Shown: in pieces, positions 1 through 9,858 of the stretch
How positions within the stretch are numbered: position 1 is the stretch's first letter
Layout: each line of letters begins with the position of its first letter
Source of the DNA: an uncultured Tannerella sp.
Lineage (GTDB): Bacteria > Bacteroidota > Bacteroidia > Bacteroidales > Tannerellaceae
Assembly: GCA_938036405.1 (NCBI GenBank)
Contig: CALHPT010000134.1
Location: 1 to 31,448 of the forward strand
Length of the DNA: 31,448 nt
Reading direction: 5' to 3'
Made by a program: the position numbers and the translations under genes
Notes under the pieces: generated by a model
What the model saw: only the letters and a program-made list of their open reading frames with translations
The model's database searches: none
What the model was told of the DNA's origin: nothing

Positions 1-2387
1 TTGATGGGCGTGTAGTGCAGGTCGACTTCGACGCCGCGGTTGTCCATGTCGCCGATGTTGTCGTAGTAGCCGTCGTAACCCAGTGAGGGGGGCACGGTGA
101 AGAAGTTGAGCATGTCGGTCGTCTTGCGATAGAAGAGCTCGACGTCGCCGGTCAGCTTGCCTTTCCAAAGCTCGAACTCAGCGCCGAGATTGACGTTCGT
201 GTTCGTCTCCCAAGTGATGTCCTCTTTGCCTTTTCCACTAAAGGAGAGCGAGAGGGCGTCGTTGTTGTTGGTGATGCCATAACGGTCGGTGTAGTAGAAG
301 CTGCCGATGTTGTCGTTACCCTGCTGACCGATGGAGAACTTGATCTTGAGCATGTCGAACGCTTTGCTCTTGAAGAAGTCTTCGTTGGAGATCAGGTAAG
401 CGCCACCGAGAGAGTAGAAGTTACCCCAGCGATGCTTCGGGTGGAAGCGTGAGGAGGCGTCGCGGCGGAAGGAGGCAGAGGCAAAGTATTTGCCGTTGTA
501 GTCGTAGAGCCCACGGAAGAAGTAGCCTTCGGTATTGTAGTTGGTGGCGTAAGAGTCCGCGTTTTTACCGTCGATCACGGCACCTTCCAACTCATGGTTG
601 CCCCAGTAAGAGAACATGTTCTTCTTGGAGGCCGAGAGTTGCACGTAGTTGTACTTGTAATACTCATGCCCCAAGAGTGCGGAGAAGTTGTGGCTGTCGC
701 CGAAGGTGTGGTTGTAGTTCAGCAGCTGCTGGAGGTTGAGCGTGGTGGTGCGGTAATGATAAACCGAGACGCGTCCCTTCTCTTCGATACCCCAGCCGTA
801 GAAGGGGTTGCCGGTGTCGAAGTAGCGTCGTCCAAATACGGATGTGGCTGCGTTGAAAGTGAACTTCAGCTCATCGGAGAAGAGGATGTCTGCGAAGGCG
901 TTGCCGTTCAGCGAGTGCGCTTTGGTCTGTTGCAGATTGATCATCATCGTCTGGATCGAGAGGTTGGAGTAAGCCGGGCGCACCAGCTTGGGGCCGGCCG
1001 TAGCCACACCGTAGTCGTACATCTTACCGTTCTCGTCGGTGAGGATATTGCCGTTGGCGTCGCGCAGGTAGACGGGATAGATCGGGGCGATGCCTTGCGT
1101 GAAGGCAGTCGGGTCGGTCGATTCTGACTCGGAGAGCGTCTGCGTGGTACTGTAGACATAGCCCGCGTTCACGCCATACTTCAGCCACTTCTTCGCTTGG
1201 TGCGAAGCCTTGACACGTGCCGAATAGCGCTCATAGCCCGAGTTGGGCAGCACGCCGTTATCCTTGAGGTAACCAAAAGAGGTGTAGAGCTGCAGGTTCT
1301 CGTTACCGCCGGTGACGTTCATGTTATACTCCTGGCGCAGCGAGGTTTTGTAAGCCTCTTTCGTCCAGTCGTCCGGCAGCAGCAAGTGACCGTTCACCAC
1401 GCGTCCCAGCGTCGCGTTCGGGTTCAGCTTACCATCCTTGCCGATCAAGTATTGCCCATCGGGATAGTTGTAGACGTTGTACGCCAAGCCACCCCTTTCT
1501 TTCACGCCGCTTACGAGGTCTTGGTTAGCCTGTACGTATGCATCGTCGGCCGAGAGCTTGTCCACGTAGTGGAGCTTGTTGTAGAGTGCGCGGTATTGCG
1601 CTTCGTAATACTGTCCGGGATCTTTGATGTAATCGTAGTCAATCGTACCGCGCGTGTTAGCGCCCCACTTGGCTGAGGCCGTGATGACGGCTTCGCCCGA
1701 CTTGGCGTTCTTGGTCGTGATGATGATCACACCGTTGGCACCGCGTGCACCGTAGAGGGCATTCGAAGCGGCGTCTTTCAGTACGGAGATAGACTCCACG
1801 TCGGCCGGGTTGATGTTGTTCCAACCGCCGTCGTAGGGAGCACCGTCGACGATGATCAGCGGGCCTGTACTGGCGTTGATGGAGCCGATACCGCGAAGCA
1901 ACATGGTCGGCCCGTCACCACCGGCCTGACCCGAGCCACTCGTCATCTGGAGGCCCGCCACCTGTCCGGCCAGGGCTTGCACCACGTTCGTGGCCTGCTT
2001 CTTGGTGAGCGCCTCGGAGTTGATCACGGTGGCTGAACCCGTAAAGGATGATCGCTTGGCCGTACCGTAAGCCACGACGATGACTTCGTCGAGCTGCTCA
2101 TTGTCGTCCTTCAAGACGATCTTCATCCCGGCCGCGGCCGGCAGCTCTTGCGTTTTGTAACCCACGTAGGAAATAACCAGGGTGCTACCGTTGGGCACCG
2201 AGAGGGCGAACTTGCCGTCGATGTCCGTGATGGTACCCGTCGAGGCATTACCTTTCACATGCACGGTGACGCCGATCATGGGCTCACCCTGCTGGTCAGA
2301 CACCGTACCATTGGCCTGTGTCTGCGCCATTGCGGCTCCTGCCCCGATAAGGAAAAGAGCCAGCAACATCATTAATCTCTTTTTCAT
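1..2387 (-). CDS. SusC/RagA-family TonB-linked outer membrane receptor (3' end outside window)
   Basis: Reading the minus strand from ATG at 2387 gives 795 codons with no stop before the window edge, so the C-terminal barrel is missing. A lipidation-free signal peptide (about residues 1-22, ending AMAQ) is followed by a carboxypeptidase-regulatory-like fold (GTVSDQQGEPMIGVTV). Next come the SusC hallmark LDEVIVVAYG and a plug domain with RGIGSINASTGPLIIVDGAP and NALYGARGANGVIIITTK. The remainder is beta-barrel sequence. Such proteins pair with a SusD/RagB lipoprotein to import oligosaccharides or peptides using TonB energy; the partner gene would lie beyond the left edge. The substrate cannot be told from the sequence. 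The family is certain. Confidence 0.96.
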   Translation of the reverse strand, partial: MKKRLMMLLALFLIGAGAAMAQTQANGTVSDQQGEPMIGVTVHVKGNASTGTITDIDGKFALSVPNGSTLVISYVGYKTQELPAAAGMKIVLKDDNEQLDEVIVVAYGTAKRSSFTGSATVINSEALTKKQATNVVQALAGQVAGLQMTSGSGQAGGDGPTMLLRGIGSINASTGPLIIVDGAPYDGGWNNINPADVESISVLKDAASNALYGARGANGVIIITTKNAKSGEAVITASAKWGANTRGTIDYDYIKDPGQYYEAQYRALYNKLHYVDKLSADDAYVQANQDLVSGVKERGGLAYNVYNYPDGQYLIGKDGKLNPNATLGRVVNGHLLLPDDWTKEAYKTSLRQEYNMNVTGGNENLQLYTSFGYLKDNGVLPNSGYERYSARVKASHQAKKWLKYGVNAGYVYSTTQTLSESESTDPTAFTQGIAPIYPVYLRDANGNILTDENGKMYDYGVATAGPKLVRPAYSNLSIQTMMINLQQTKAHSLNGNAFADILFSDELKFTFNAATSVFGRRYFDTGNPFYGWGIEEKGRVSVYHYRTTTLNLQQLLNYNHTFGDSHNFSALLGHEYYKYNYVQLSASKKNMFSYWGNHELEGAVIDGKNADSYATNYNTEGYFFRGLYDYNGKYFASASFRRDASSRFHPKHRWGNFYSLGGAYLISNEDFFKSKAFDMLKIKFSIGQQGNDNIGSFYYTDRYGITNNNDALSLSFSGKGKEDITWETNTNVNLGAEFELWKGKLTGDVELFYRKTTDMLNFFTVPPSLGYDGYYDNIGDMDNRGVEVDLHYTPI

Positions 2388-2747
2388 ACTGTTGTAATTA
2401 TTGATTAGAAGGAGTGTCGGTGAGAGAGGGGGATTTACGTGTGTAGAGGAATTGCGCCGGCCTCGCAGACGGGGCCACGGGTCGCGTTAAGTTTGCTGTT
2501 TCTGTTCGTGTGGTTCACTATGTTCCCTCTTCTGTTAATTTTTAGGGAGGCAAAGATGAGTAAATTTTCATGCCAGCTGCGGACGGGAATGAAAAATCAT
2601 TCTGTTTGAAAAGGATTTCGGCGAACGATTGTCTGACACGATGAGTTGTCCAGCGCGTTGTGGTGCGAAGGTCTCGCACGATCACACAGAAAAGGCCTCT
2701 GCCGATACCAGGGAAGTTTGACCGGGTACGAGATAGGTTAGCTGATG
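2388..2747. other. leader and intergenic region upstream of the susC-like gene
   Basis: No convincing gene is present. The stretch contains the weak -7 box at 2551-2558 and otherwise unremarkable sequence up to the first palindrome of array A at 2748. Short frames running into 2148-2397 are shadows of the receptor gene. Confidence 0.6.
2551..2558 (-). promoter_or_regulatory. possible -7 box of the susC-like gene
   Basis: The minus strand reads CATCTTTG, one base from the Bacteroidota -7 consensus TAnnTTTG. It lies about 165 bases before the start codon, which would give the long leader common in susC genes. No clear -33 TTTG is visible, so this is tentative. Confidence 0.3.
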
Positions 2748-2919
2748 AAAGACTGAGTCTTTTGCTTGAAAAAAACTTTTTGAGCCGAAAGACTGAGTCT
2801 TTCGCTTGAAAAAAACTTTTTGGGCCAAAAGACTGAGTCTTTCGCTCGAAAAAAAACTTTTTCAGCCAATTGACTGAGTCTTTCGGGGGAGAGGCTTGGG
2901 GTCAAAAGACTGAGTCTTT
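2748..2919. repeat. array A: five palindromic units with a period of about 40 bp
   Basis: The 15-base palindrome AAAGACTGAGTCTTT (7-bp arms, one central base) begins at 2748, 2788, 2828, about 2869 (first bases changed) and 2905, so spacings are 40, 40, 41 and 36. Between copies 1-4 the spacer is nearly identical and contains a second dyad, a run of A followed by CTTTTT. The array ends 12 bases before the stop codon of the ABC-F gene. Read on the minus strand its first palindrome, followed by T-rich sequence, could act as that gene's terminator. It is not a CRISPR because the spacers are conserved. Confidence 0.9.
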
Positions 2920-2931
2920 CGGGGGGAGGCG

Positions 2932-4878
2932 CTACGATTCTTTTTTCTCCGCATCCAGCCGCTCGGAGGCCTCAGACCAACGCTCCATGGCGTCGGAGAG
3001 CGCTTTTTGCAGCTCGTTGTGCTCCGAGAACAGCGAGGCGTCAGCGGCCCCTTCAGGCGTATTCATGCGACGCTCCAGCTCGGCGCTGCGACGCTCCAGC
3101 TCGGCGATCTCGCCCTCGAGGTCGGCTACGGCCTTCTCTATTTTTCGGAGCCGCCGCGCCTGCTCCTTTTGCTCCTCGTACGATCGTTTGGACGACGGCT
3201 CCTCGTCCGCCGCCCCCGCGGCCGACGGGGATGGCGCTGCCGTACGCCGCTCCAGCTCTCGCAAATTTTCCATCTTCTTGCGCTCGAGGAACTCGTAGAT
3301 GCCGCCCAGGTGCTCGCGAACGCGACGCCCGCCGAACTCGTAGACTTTGTCCACAAGGCCGTCGAGGAATTCGCGGTCGTGCGAGACGACGATGAGCGTG
3401 CCGTCGAAGTCGCTGAGTGCCTCTTTGAGTACGTCCTTCGAGCGCATGTCTAAATGGTTGGTTGGCTCGTCGAGGATCAGCAGATTGACGGGTTCGAGCA
3501 GCAGCCGGATCATGGCCAAGCGACTTCGCTCTCCGCCGGAAAGCACGCCCACTTTCTTGTCCGACGCCTCGCCGCCGAACATAAACGCACCGAGGATGTC
3601 GCGAATCTTCGTCCGTATGTCGCCCGTGGCCACATAGTCGATGGTCTCAAAGACGGTCTTCGATTCGTCCAGGAGCTGGGCCTGGTTCTGGGCGAAATAG
3701 CCAATTTGGACATTGTGGCCGAGGCGTAGCGTGCCGCTGTAGTCCGTAATCTCGTTCATGATGCACTTGACGAGCGTCGATTTGCCCTCTCCGTTTTTCC
3801 CGACGAAGGCGACCTTGTCTCCGCGATGGATCGTAAACGTGGCGTCAGAAAAGACGAGGTGATCGCCGTATCGCTTCGCCAGATGCTCCGCAATCACCGG
3901 ATATGAGCCAGATCTGGGCGCTGGCGGGAAGCGGAGGTGGAGCATGGCCGTATCCTCGGCGTCGACCTCGATGCGCTCCACGCGGGCGAGCTGTTTGATG
4001 CGCGATTGCACCTGCACCGCCTTCGTCGCCTTGTATCGAAAACGCTCGATGAAGGCCTCCGTGTCGGCCAGCATTTTTTGTTGGTTTTCGTAGGCGCGCT
4101 GCTGCTGTTCACGTCGTTCGCGTCGCAGGGTGACGTATTCGTCATACTTCACCTTGTAATCATAAATGTGCCCCAGTTCGATTTCGAGTGTGCGGCGCGT
4201 GGTGTTGTTGATGAACGCCCGGTCGTGGGAAACGAGGATCACAATGTTTGCAGACGTGGCAATAAAGTTTTCCAGCCACTGGATGGATTCGATGTCCAGA
4301 TGGTTCGTGGGTTCGTCGAGCAGCAGGACGTCCGGCCGCCGGAGCAGCAGCTTGGCCAGCTCAATACGCATGCGCCATCCGCCGCTGAACTCCGCCGTGG
4401 GTCGGTCGAAGTCGTCGCGCGCAAACCCGAGGCCGAGCAGCGTCCGCTCCAGCTCAGCCTGATAGCTTGCACCTCCCATCACATTCAGGCGGTCAGTGAG
4501 CGTCGTCATGCGCTCGATGAGCGTGTGATACGCCTCGCTGTCGTAATCCGTGCGTTCCGCCAGCTCACGGCTTAGTCGCTCGATAGTCGCCTCCGTTTCG
4601 TGGATATGGGCAAAGGCCAGCTCCGCCTCTTGGCGTACGGAGCGAGCGTCTTCGAGTTGCATCTGCTGCGGCAGGTAGCCGATCGTCGTGTCGCGTGGCA
4701 CACTGACGACGCCGCGTGTCGGCTGTTGCAAACCGGCGAGGATCTTGAGCAGTGTCGATTTGCCCGCGCCATTCTTTCCGACCAGCGCGATCCGGTCTTT
4801 TTTGTTCACCACGAACGAGAGGTCGTCCAGCAGCGTGAATCCGCCAAATTCGACAGTCAAACCTTCAATTGAGATCAT
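2932..4878 (-). CDS. ABC-F family ATPase (Uup/YdiF-like ribosome-associated protein)
   Basis: 648 residues with two nucleotide-binding domains and no membrane segments. Domain 1 has Walker A GKNGAGKS at 34-41, then signature FSGGW and Walker B LLLDEPTNHLD at about 164-195. Domain 2 has Walker A GKNGEGKS near 360, signature LSGGERSR near 446 and LILDEPTNHLD near 465. The linker between the domains is long, charged and rich in Arg/Gln/Glu (the P-site tRNA-interaction motif of ABC-F proteins). The C-terminus after about residue 545 is a predicted coiled coil like that of Uup. ABC-F proteins act on ribosomes, resolving stalls or protecting against antibiotics; which of these applies here is not visible. 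No Shine-Dalgarno precedes the ATG, and a possible leader peptide overlaps it. Confidence 0.95.
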   Translation of the reverse strand: MISIEGLTVEFGGFTLLDDLSFVVNKKDRIALVGKNGAGKSTLLKILAGLQQPTRGVVSVPRDTTIGYLPQQMQLEDARSVRQEAELAFAHIHETEATIERLSRELAERTDYDSEAYHTLIERMTTLTDRLNVMGGASYQAELERTLLGLGFARDDFDRPTAEFSGGWRMRIELAKLLLRRPDVLLLDEPTNHLDIESIQWLENFIATSANIVILVSHDRAFINNTTRRTLEIELGHIYDYKVKYDEYVTLRRERREQQQRAYENQQKMLADTEAFIERFRYKATKAVQVQSRIKQLARVERIEVDAEDTAMLHLRFPPAPRSGSYPVIAEHLAKRYGDHLVFSDATFTIHRGDKVAFVGKNGEGKSTLVKCIMNEITDYSGTLRLGHNVQIGYFAQNQAQLLDESKTVFETIDYVATGDIRTKIRDILGAFMFGGEASDKKVGVLSGGERSRLAMIRLLLEPVNLLILDEPTNHLDMRSKDVLKEALSDFDGTLIVVSHDREFLDGLVDKVYEFGGRRVREHLGGIYEFLERKKMENLRELERRTAAPSPSAAGAADEEPSSKRSYEEQKEQARRLRKIEKAVADLEGEIAELERRSAELERRMNTPEGAADASLFSEHNELQKALSDAMERWSEASERLDAEKKES

Positions 4879-4934
4879 AGGCGATGAATGATGTATCGGT
4901 GCGGGTCATAGGCCCGCCTCTTTGGGTTATACAT
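4875..4934 (-). CDS. possible 19-residue leader peptide overlapping the ABC-F start
   Basis: An ATG on the minus strand at 4934 opens MYNPKRRAYDPHRYIIHRL and stops with TGA at 4877-4875. That stop shares bases with the ABC-F ATG (ATGA overlap, different frame). It lies in the approximately 115-base leader downstream of the -7 box at 4998-5005. The leader also contains a small hairpin (GCGGG...CCCGC, plus-strand 4902-4918). The peptide is basic and contains Pro and Tyr. The frame lacks a Shine-Dalgarno, so it may be chance. Antibiotic-responsive ABC-F genes in other phyla are known to be controlled by such leader peptides; the link here is inference. Confidence 0.35.
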   Translation of the reverse strand: MYNPKRRAYDPHRYIIHRL

Positions 4935-4997
4935 TATGTAGTTAGGGCGCGCTCACGGCTATCTGAGTGAAAAAGTCGGGGGCACGAAAAGCGCGCG

Positions 4998-5005
4998 CAA
5001 AGGTA
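4998..5005 (-). promoter_or_regulatory. -7 box of the ABC-F gene
   Basis: The minus strand reads TACCTTTG, an exact match to TAnnTTTG. Transcription would begin near 4992, leaving a leader of about 115 bases before the ABC-F start. A clear -33 element is not seen. Confidence 0.55.
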
Positions 5006-5142
5006 GCCGCAGTCGTAAATAGCCGCCAGCCGCAGGAGGATGTCGCCAGAATGGACGAATGCCCATCAAGGCGTTGTGTGTTTGGTTGCGTTTGCCACGT
5101 GGCAGGCATCCGAACGACTGAATTGAATTCTCGCTCGGGCTC

Positions 5143-5150
5143 TACCTTTG
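5143..5150 (+). promoter_or_regulatory. -7 box of mnmE
   Basis: TACCTTTG matches TAnnTTTG, with a TTG 17 bases upstream (5123-5125). The predicted transcript start near 5157 lies downstream of the upstream in-frame ATGs at 4967 and 5153. This is the main reason for choosing the ATG at 5180 as the mnmE start. Confidence 0.5.
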
Positions 5151-5179
5151 CCATGAAACAGCAAAACCTGTATGTCATT

Positions 5180-6571
5180 ATGAATTACGATAGTCTTTCC
5201 TCCTCCACCATCTGCGCACTGTCCACGCCTGCGGGAAGTGGTGCGCTGGCCATCGTGCGCGTCTCCGGACCGGAGGCGATCGCGCTTTGCAACCGTTTTT
5301 TTATTCCTCGCTCGGGCGCACCGCTCGCCGAGCGTCGCTCGCACACGGCCACCTTCGGCCGCCTTGTCCGCGACGGCGAACTGCTCGACGAGGCCGTGGC
5401 TACCGTCTTCCGCGCGCCCCACTCGTTCACCGGTGAGGACACCGTGGAGCTGTCTTGCCACGGCTCGACCTTCATCCGACAGCGCCTCCTGGAGTGGCTC
5501 ATCGACGGCGGAGCACGGGCGGCCGAACCGGGCGAGTTCACCCGGCGCGCCTTCCTCAATGGGCGGATGGACCTCTCGCAAGCAGAGGCTGTGGCCGACC
5601 TGATCGCATCGACTTCGGCCGGTATGCACCGCGTGGCGATGAATCAAATGCGTGGCGGATTCTCCGACGAACTGGCCACGCTACGCGCACAACTCCTCGA
5701 GTTTGCCTCGCTCGTGGAGCTGGAGCTGGACTTTGGCGATCACGAGGAACTGGAGTTTGCTGACCGCACACGCCTCGGCGAACTGGCCGACCGCATCGCC
5801 CGACGCATCGACACGCTGGCCGCCTCGTTCGCCGCCGGCAACGCGCTCAAACACGGATTGCCTGTGGCCATCATCGGCCGCCCCAACGTGGGCAAGTCGA
5901 CGCTGCTGAATGGGCTGCTCAACGAGGAGCGCGCCATCGTCTCCGACATCCCCGGCACGACGCGCGACACGATCGAGGAGACGCTCACCCTCGACGGCCG
6001 GCTTTTTCGCTTCATCGACACCGCGGGCTTGCGCGACCGGACGACGGATCGCATCGAGGAGATCGGCATCCGCCGCAGCTTCGAGAAGGCCGATCAGGCC
6101 GCCATCATCCTCTACCTCCTCGACCTGACCGACAGCACGACCGCCGATTGGCTCGAGGCCAGCCGCTGGTTGCAGCGCTACGAGAAGCCCGTGCTGATGG
6201 TCGGCACGAAGAACGACCTGGCCCGCCGCAGCCCGATCCACACGATGGACAACGTGCAGGCGATCCACATCTCTTGCCGCGAGCCGGCCGACATCGAGCG
6301 TGTGAAGCAGCGGATCGTCGAGCTGGCCGACACGCTCACGGTGGGCACGCACGACGTGATCGTCACCAACGCGCGCCATTACGAGGCGCTCTGCCGCGCG
6401 GGCGAGGCCATCCGGCGCGTACTGGCGGGCCTCAGCGACGGTTTGCCGGGCGATCTGCTGGCGGAGGATCTGCGCGACTGCCTCCACGCGCTCGGCGAGA
6501 TCACCGGTGGCGAGATCGTCACCGACGAGGTGCTCGCAAACATCTTCTCCAAGTTCTGTATCGGGAAGTAA
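5180..6571 (+). CDS. mnmE: tRNA uridine-5-carboxymethylaminomethyl(34) synthesis GTPase MnmE
   Basis: 463 residues from the chosen ATG, the usual length for MnmE; the open frame extends upstream to 4967 but the extra residues have no family match. The N-terminal formyl-THF-binding domain starts STICALSTPAGSGALAIVRVSG. The G domain has G1 GRPNVGKST at 233-241, the switch DIPGTTRDT, G3 DTAGLR and G4 TKND. The protein ends in the invariant CIGK, whose Cys is needed for catalysis. With MnmG it installs the cmnm5 group on wobble U34 of tRNAs. The gene is divergent from the ABC-F gene and ends at a strong terminator. Confidence 0.98.
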   Translation: MNYDSLSSSTICALSTPAGSGALAIVRVSGPEAIALCNRFFIPRSGAPLAERRSHTATFGRLVRDGELLDEAVATVFRAPHSFTGEDTVELSCHGSTFIRQRLLEWLIDGGARAAEPGEFTRRAFLNGRMDLSQAEAVADLIASTSAGMHRVAMNQMRGGFSDELATLRAQLLEFASLVELELDFGDHEELEFADRTRLGELADRIARRIDTLAASFAAGNALKHGLPVAIIGRPNVGKSTLLNGLLNEERAIVSDIPGTTRDTIEETLTLDGRLFRFIDTAGLRDRTTDRIEEIGIRRSFEKADQAAIILYLLDLTDSTTADWLEASRWLQRYEKPVLMVGTKNDLARRSPIHTMDNVQAIHISCREPADIERVKQRIVELADTLTVGTHDVIVTNARHYEALCRAGEAIRRVLAGLSDGLPGDLLAEDLRDCLHALGEITGGEIVTDEVLANIFSKFCIGK

Positions 6572-6598
6572 GTCCTCCAGAAAAGCCAAACCGCATCT

Positions 6599-6633
6599 AA
6601 GAACGCCGCGAAGGATTCGTGGAGTTCTTTTTT
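6599..6633 (+). terminator. rho-independent terminator of mnmE
   Basis: A 12-bp stem (AAGAAC.CCGCG with CGTGG.GTTCTT, one mismatch and one G-T pair) with a 7-base loop is followed by six T at 6628-6633. It starts 27 bases after the mnmE stop. Confidence 0.85.
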
Positions 6634-6730
6634 GTGCCTTTTCGGGCACGTTCATCCGAGACACACTTGTTCGCAGTGCTTGCACACCGTCGCGAAGGCG
6701 CTATGGCGATGCTTTTCACGCTCAAAAAGC

Positions 6731-6910
6731 TCCGAAAAAGGGCTGTTTATTCACATTTATAGGCTTCGGGACTTTCCGAAAAAGGTTTTCTTTTCATTCT
6801 GTATTTTCGGAAACTTCCGAATGGCTCATGCAGTGTGTATAGTGCTTTCGGAAAGTTCCGAGAGGCTCATGCAGTGTGTATAGTACTTTCGGAAAGTTCC
6901 GAAAGACCCG
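6731..6910. repeat. array B: palindromic units with a 41-bp period
   Basis: Three clear copies of the palindrome TTTCGGAAAsTTCCGA begin at 6805, 6846 and 6887, exactly 41 bp apart. The spacer between them is nearly identical (GGCTCATGCAGTGTGTATAG). A degenerate copy (TTCGGGACTTTCCGAA) sits in phase 41 bp upstream at 6765, and a further half site (TCCGAA) at 6731 is 44 bp before that. The last copy is a 9-bp perfect inverted repeat, CTTTCGGAA AG TTCCGAAAG. The array lies between the mnmE and clpB terminators, so it is probably not part of either coding transcript. Confidence 0.88.
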
Positions 6911-6995
6911 TTGAAATCTCAATAATGGCTTAAACAGCAAGAAGTAAGCCCACGGAGAACACGGGAAAGGGTGAGCGGAAATTCACGACGTCATT

Positions 6996-7049
6996 AAAAA
7001 GAAAATCCCACCGGCAGAGGAGACGGGAAGACCCATCTCCGCCTGTCGG
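6996..7049 (-). terminator. rho-independent terminator of clpB
   Basis: On the minus strand a long hairpin (arms CCGACAG and CTGCCGG, then GGAGA and TCTCC, plus-strand 7011-7049) is followed by TTTTCTTTTT (7005-6996). It sits 31 bases after the clpB stop. Confidence 0.75.
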
Positions 7050-7079
7050 CAGGACTTTTCACTATGAACGACGAGCTTC

Positions 7080-9668
<2,589 letters not shown>

Positions 9669-9765
9669 ATGTTTTACTCCTTCTTATTTGTTGTTTGATG
9701 AATCATTCAGGTACCCCGTTATAGTCAAATTCGGTGCCGTGGGATGATTAGTGACAAAATGACAT

Positions 9766-9802
9766 AAAGAAGCCCCGCCGATTGAATCGACGAGGCTTCT
9801 TT
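9766..9802 (-). terminator. terminator of the metA-U32 operon
   Basis: AAAGAAGCC and GGCTTCTTT form the outer stem and CGATT/AATCG the inner stem around one base, with two internal mismatches. On the minus strand it ends in TTCTTTAT, and it begins 57 bases past the U32 stop. Confidence 0.7.
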
Positions 9803-9858
9803 ATAAGAGCAATCTGGAGGACGCTTGTCAACATCCGCCCAGCCTACGAGTGAGCAAA

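Noticed and set aside
4967..5179. N-terminal extension of MnmE
   Set aside because: The 71 extra residues match nothing in the family, and the TACCTTTG box at 5143-5150 places the transcript start downstream of most of it.
5681..6685. 334-codon minus-strand frame opposite mnmE
   Set aside because: It is an antisense shadow of a well-recognised gene in GC-rich DNA, with Ala/Arg/Val-biased composition and no promoter.
6507..6883. Two small plus-strand frames after mnmE
   Set aside because: They run through the mnmE terminator and array B and have no protein-like features.
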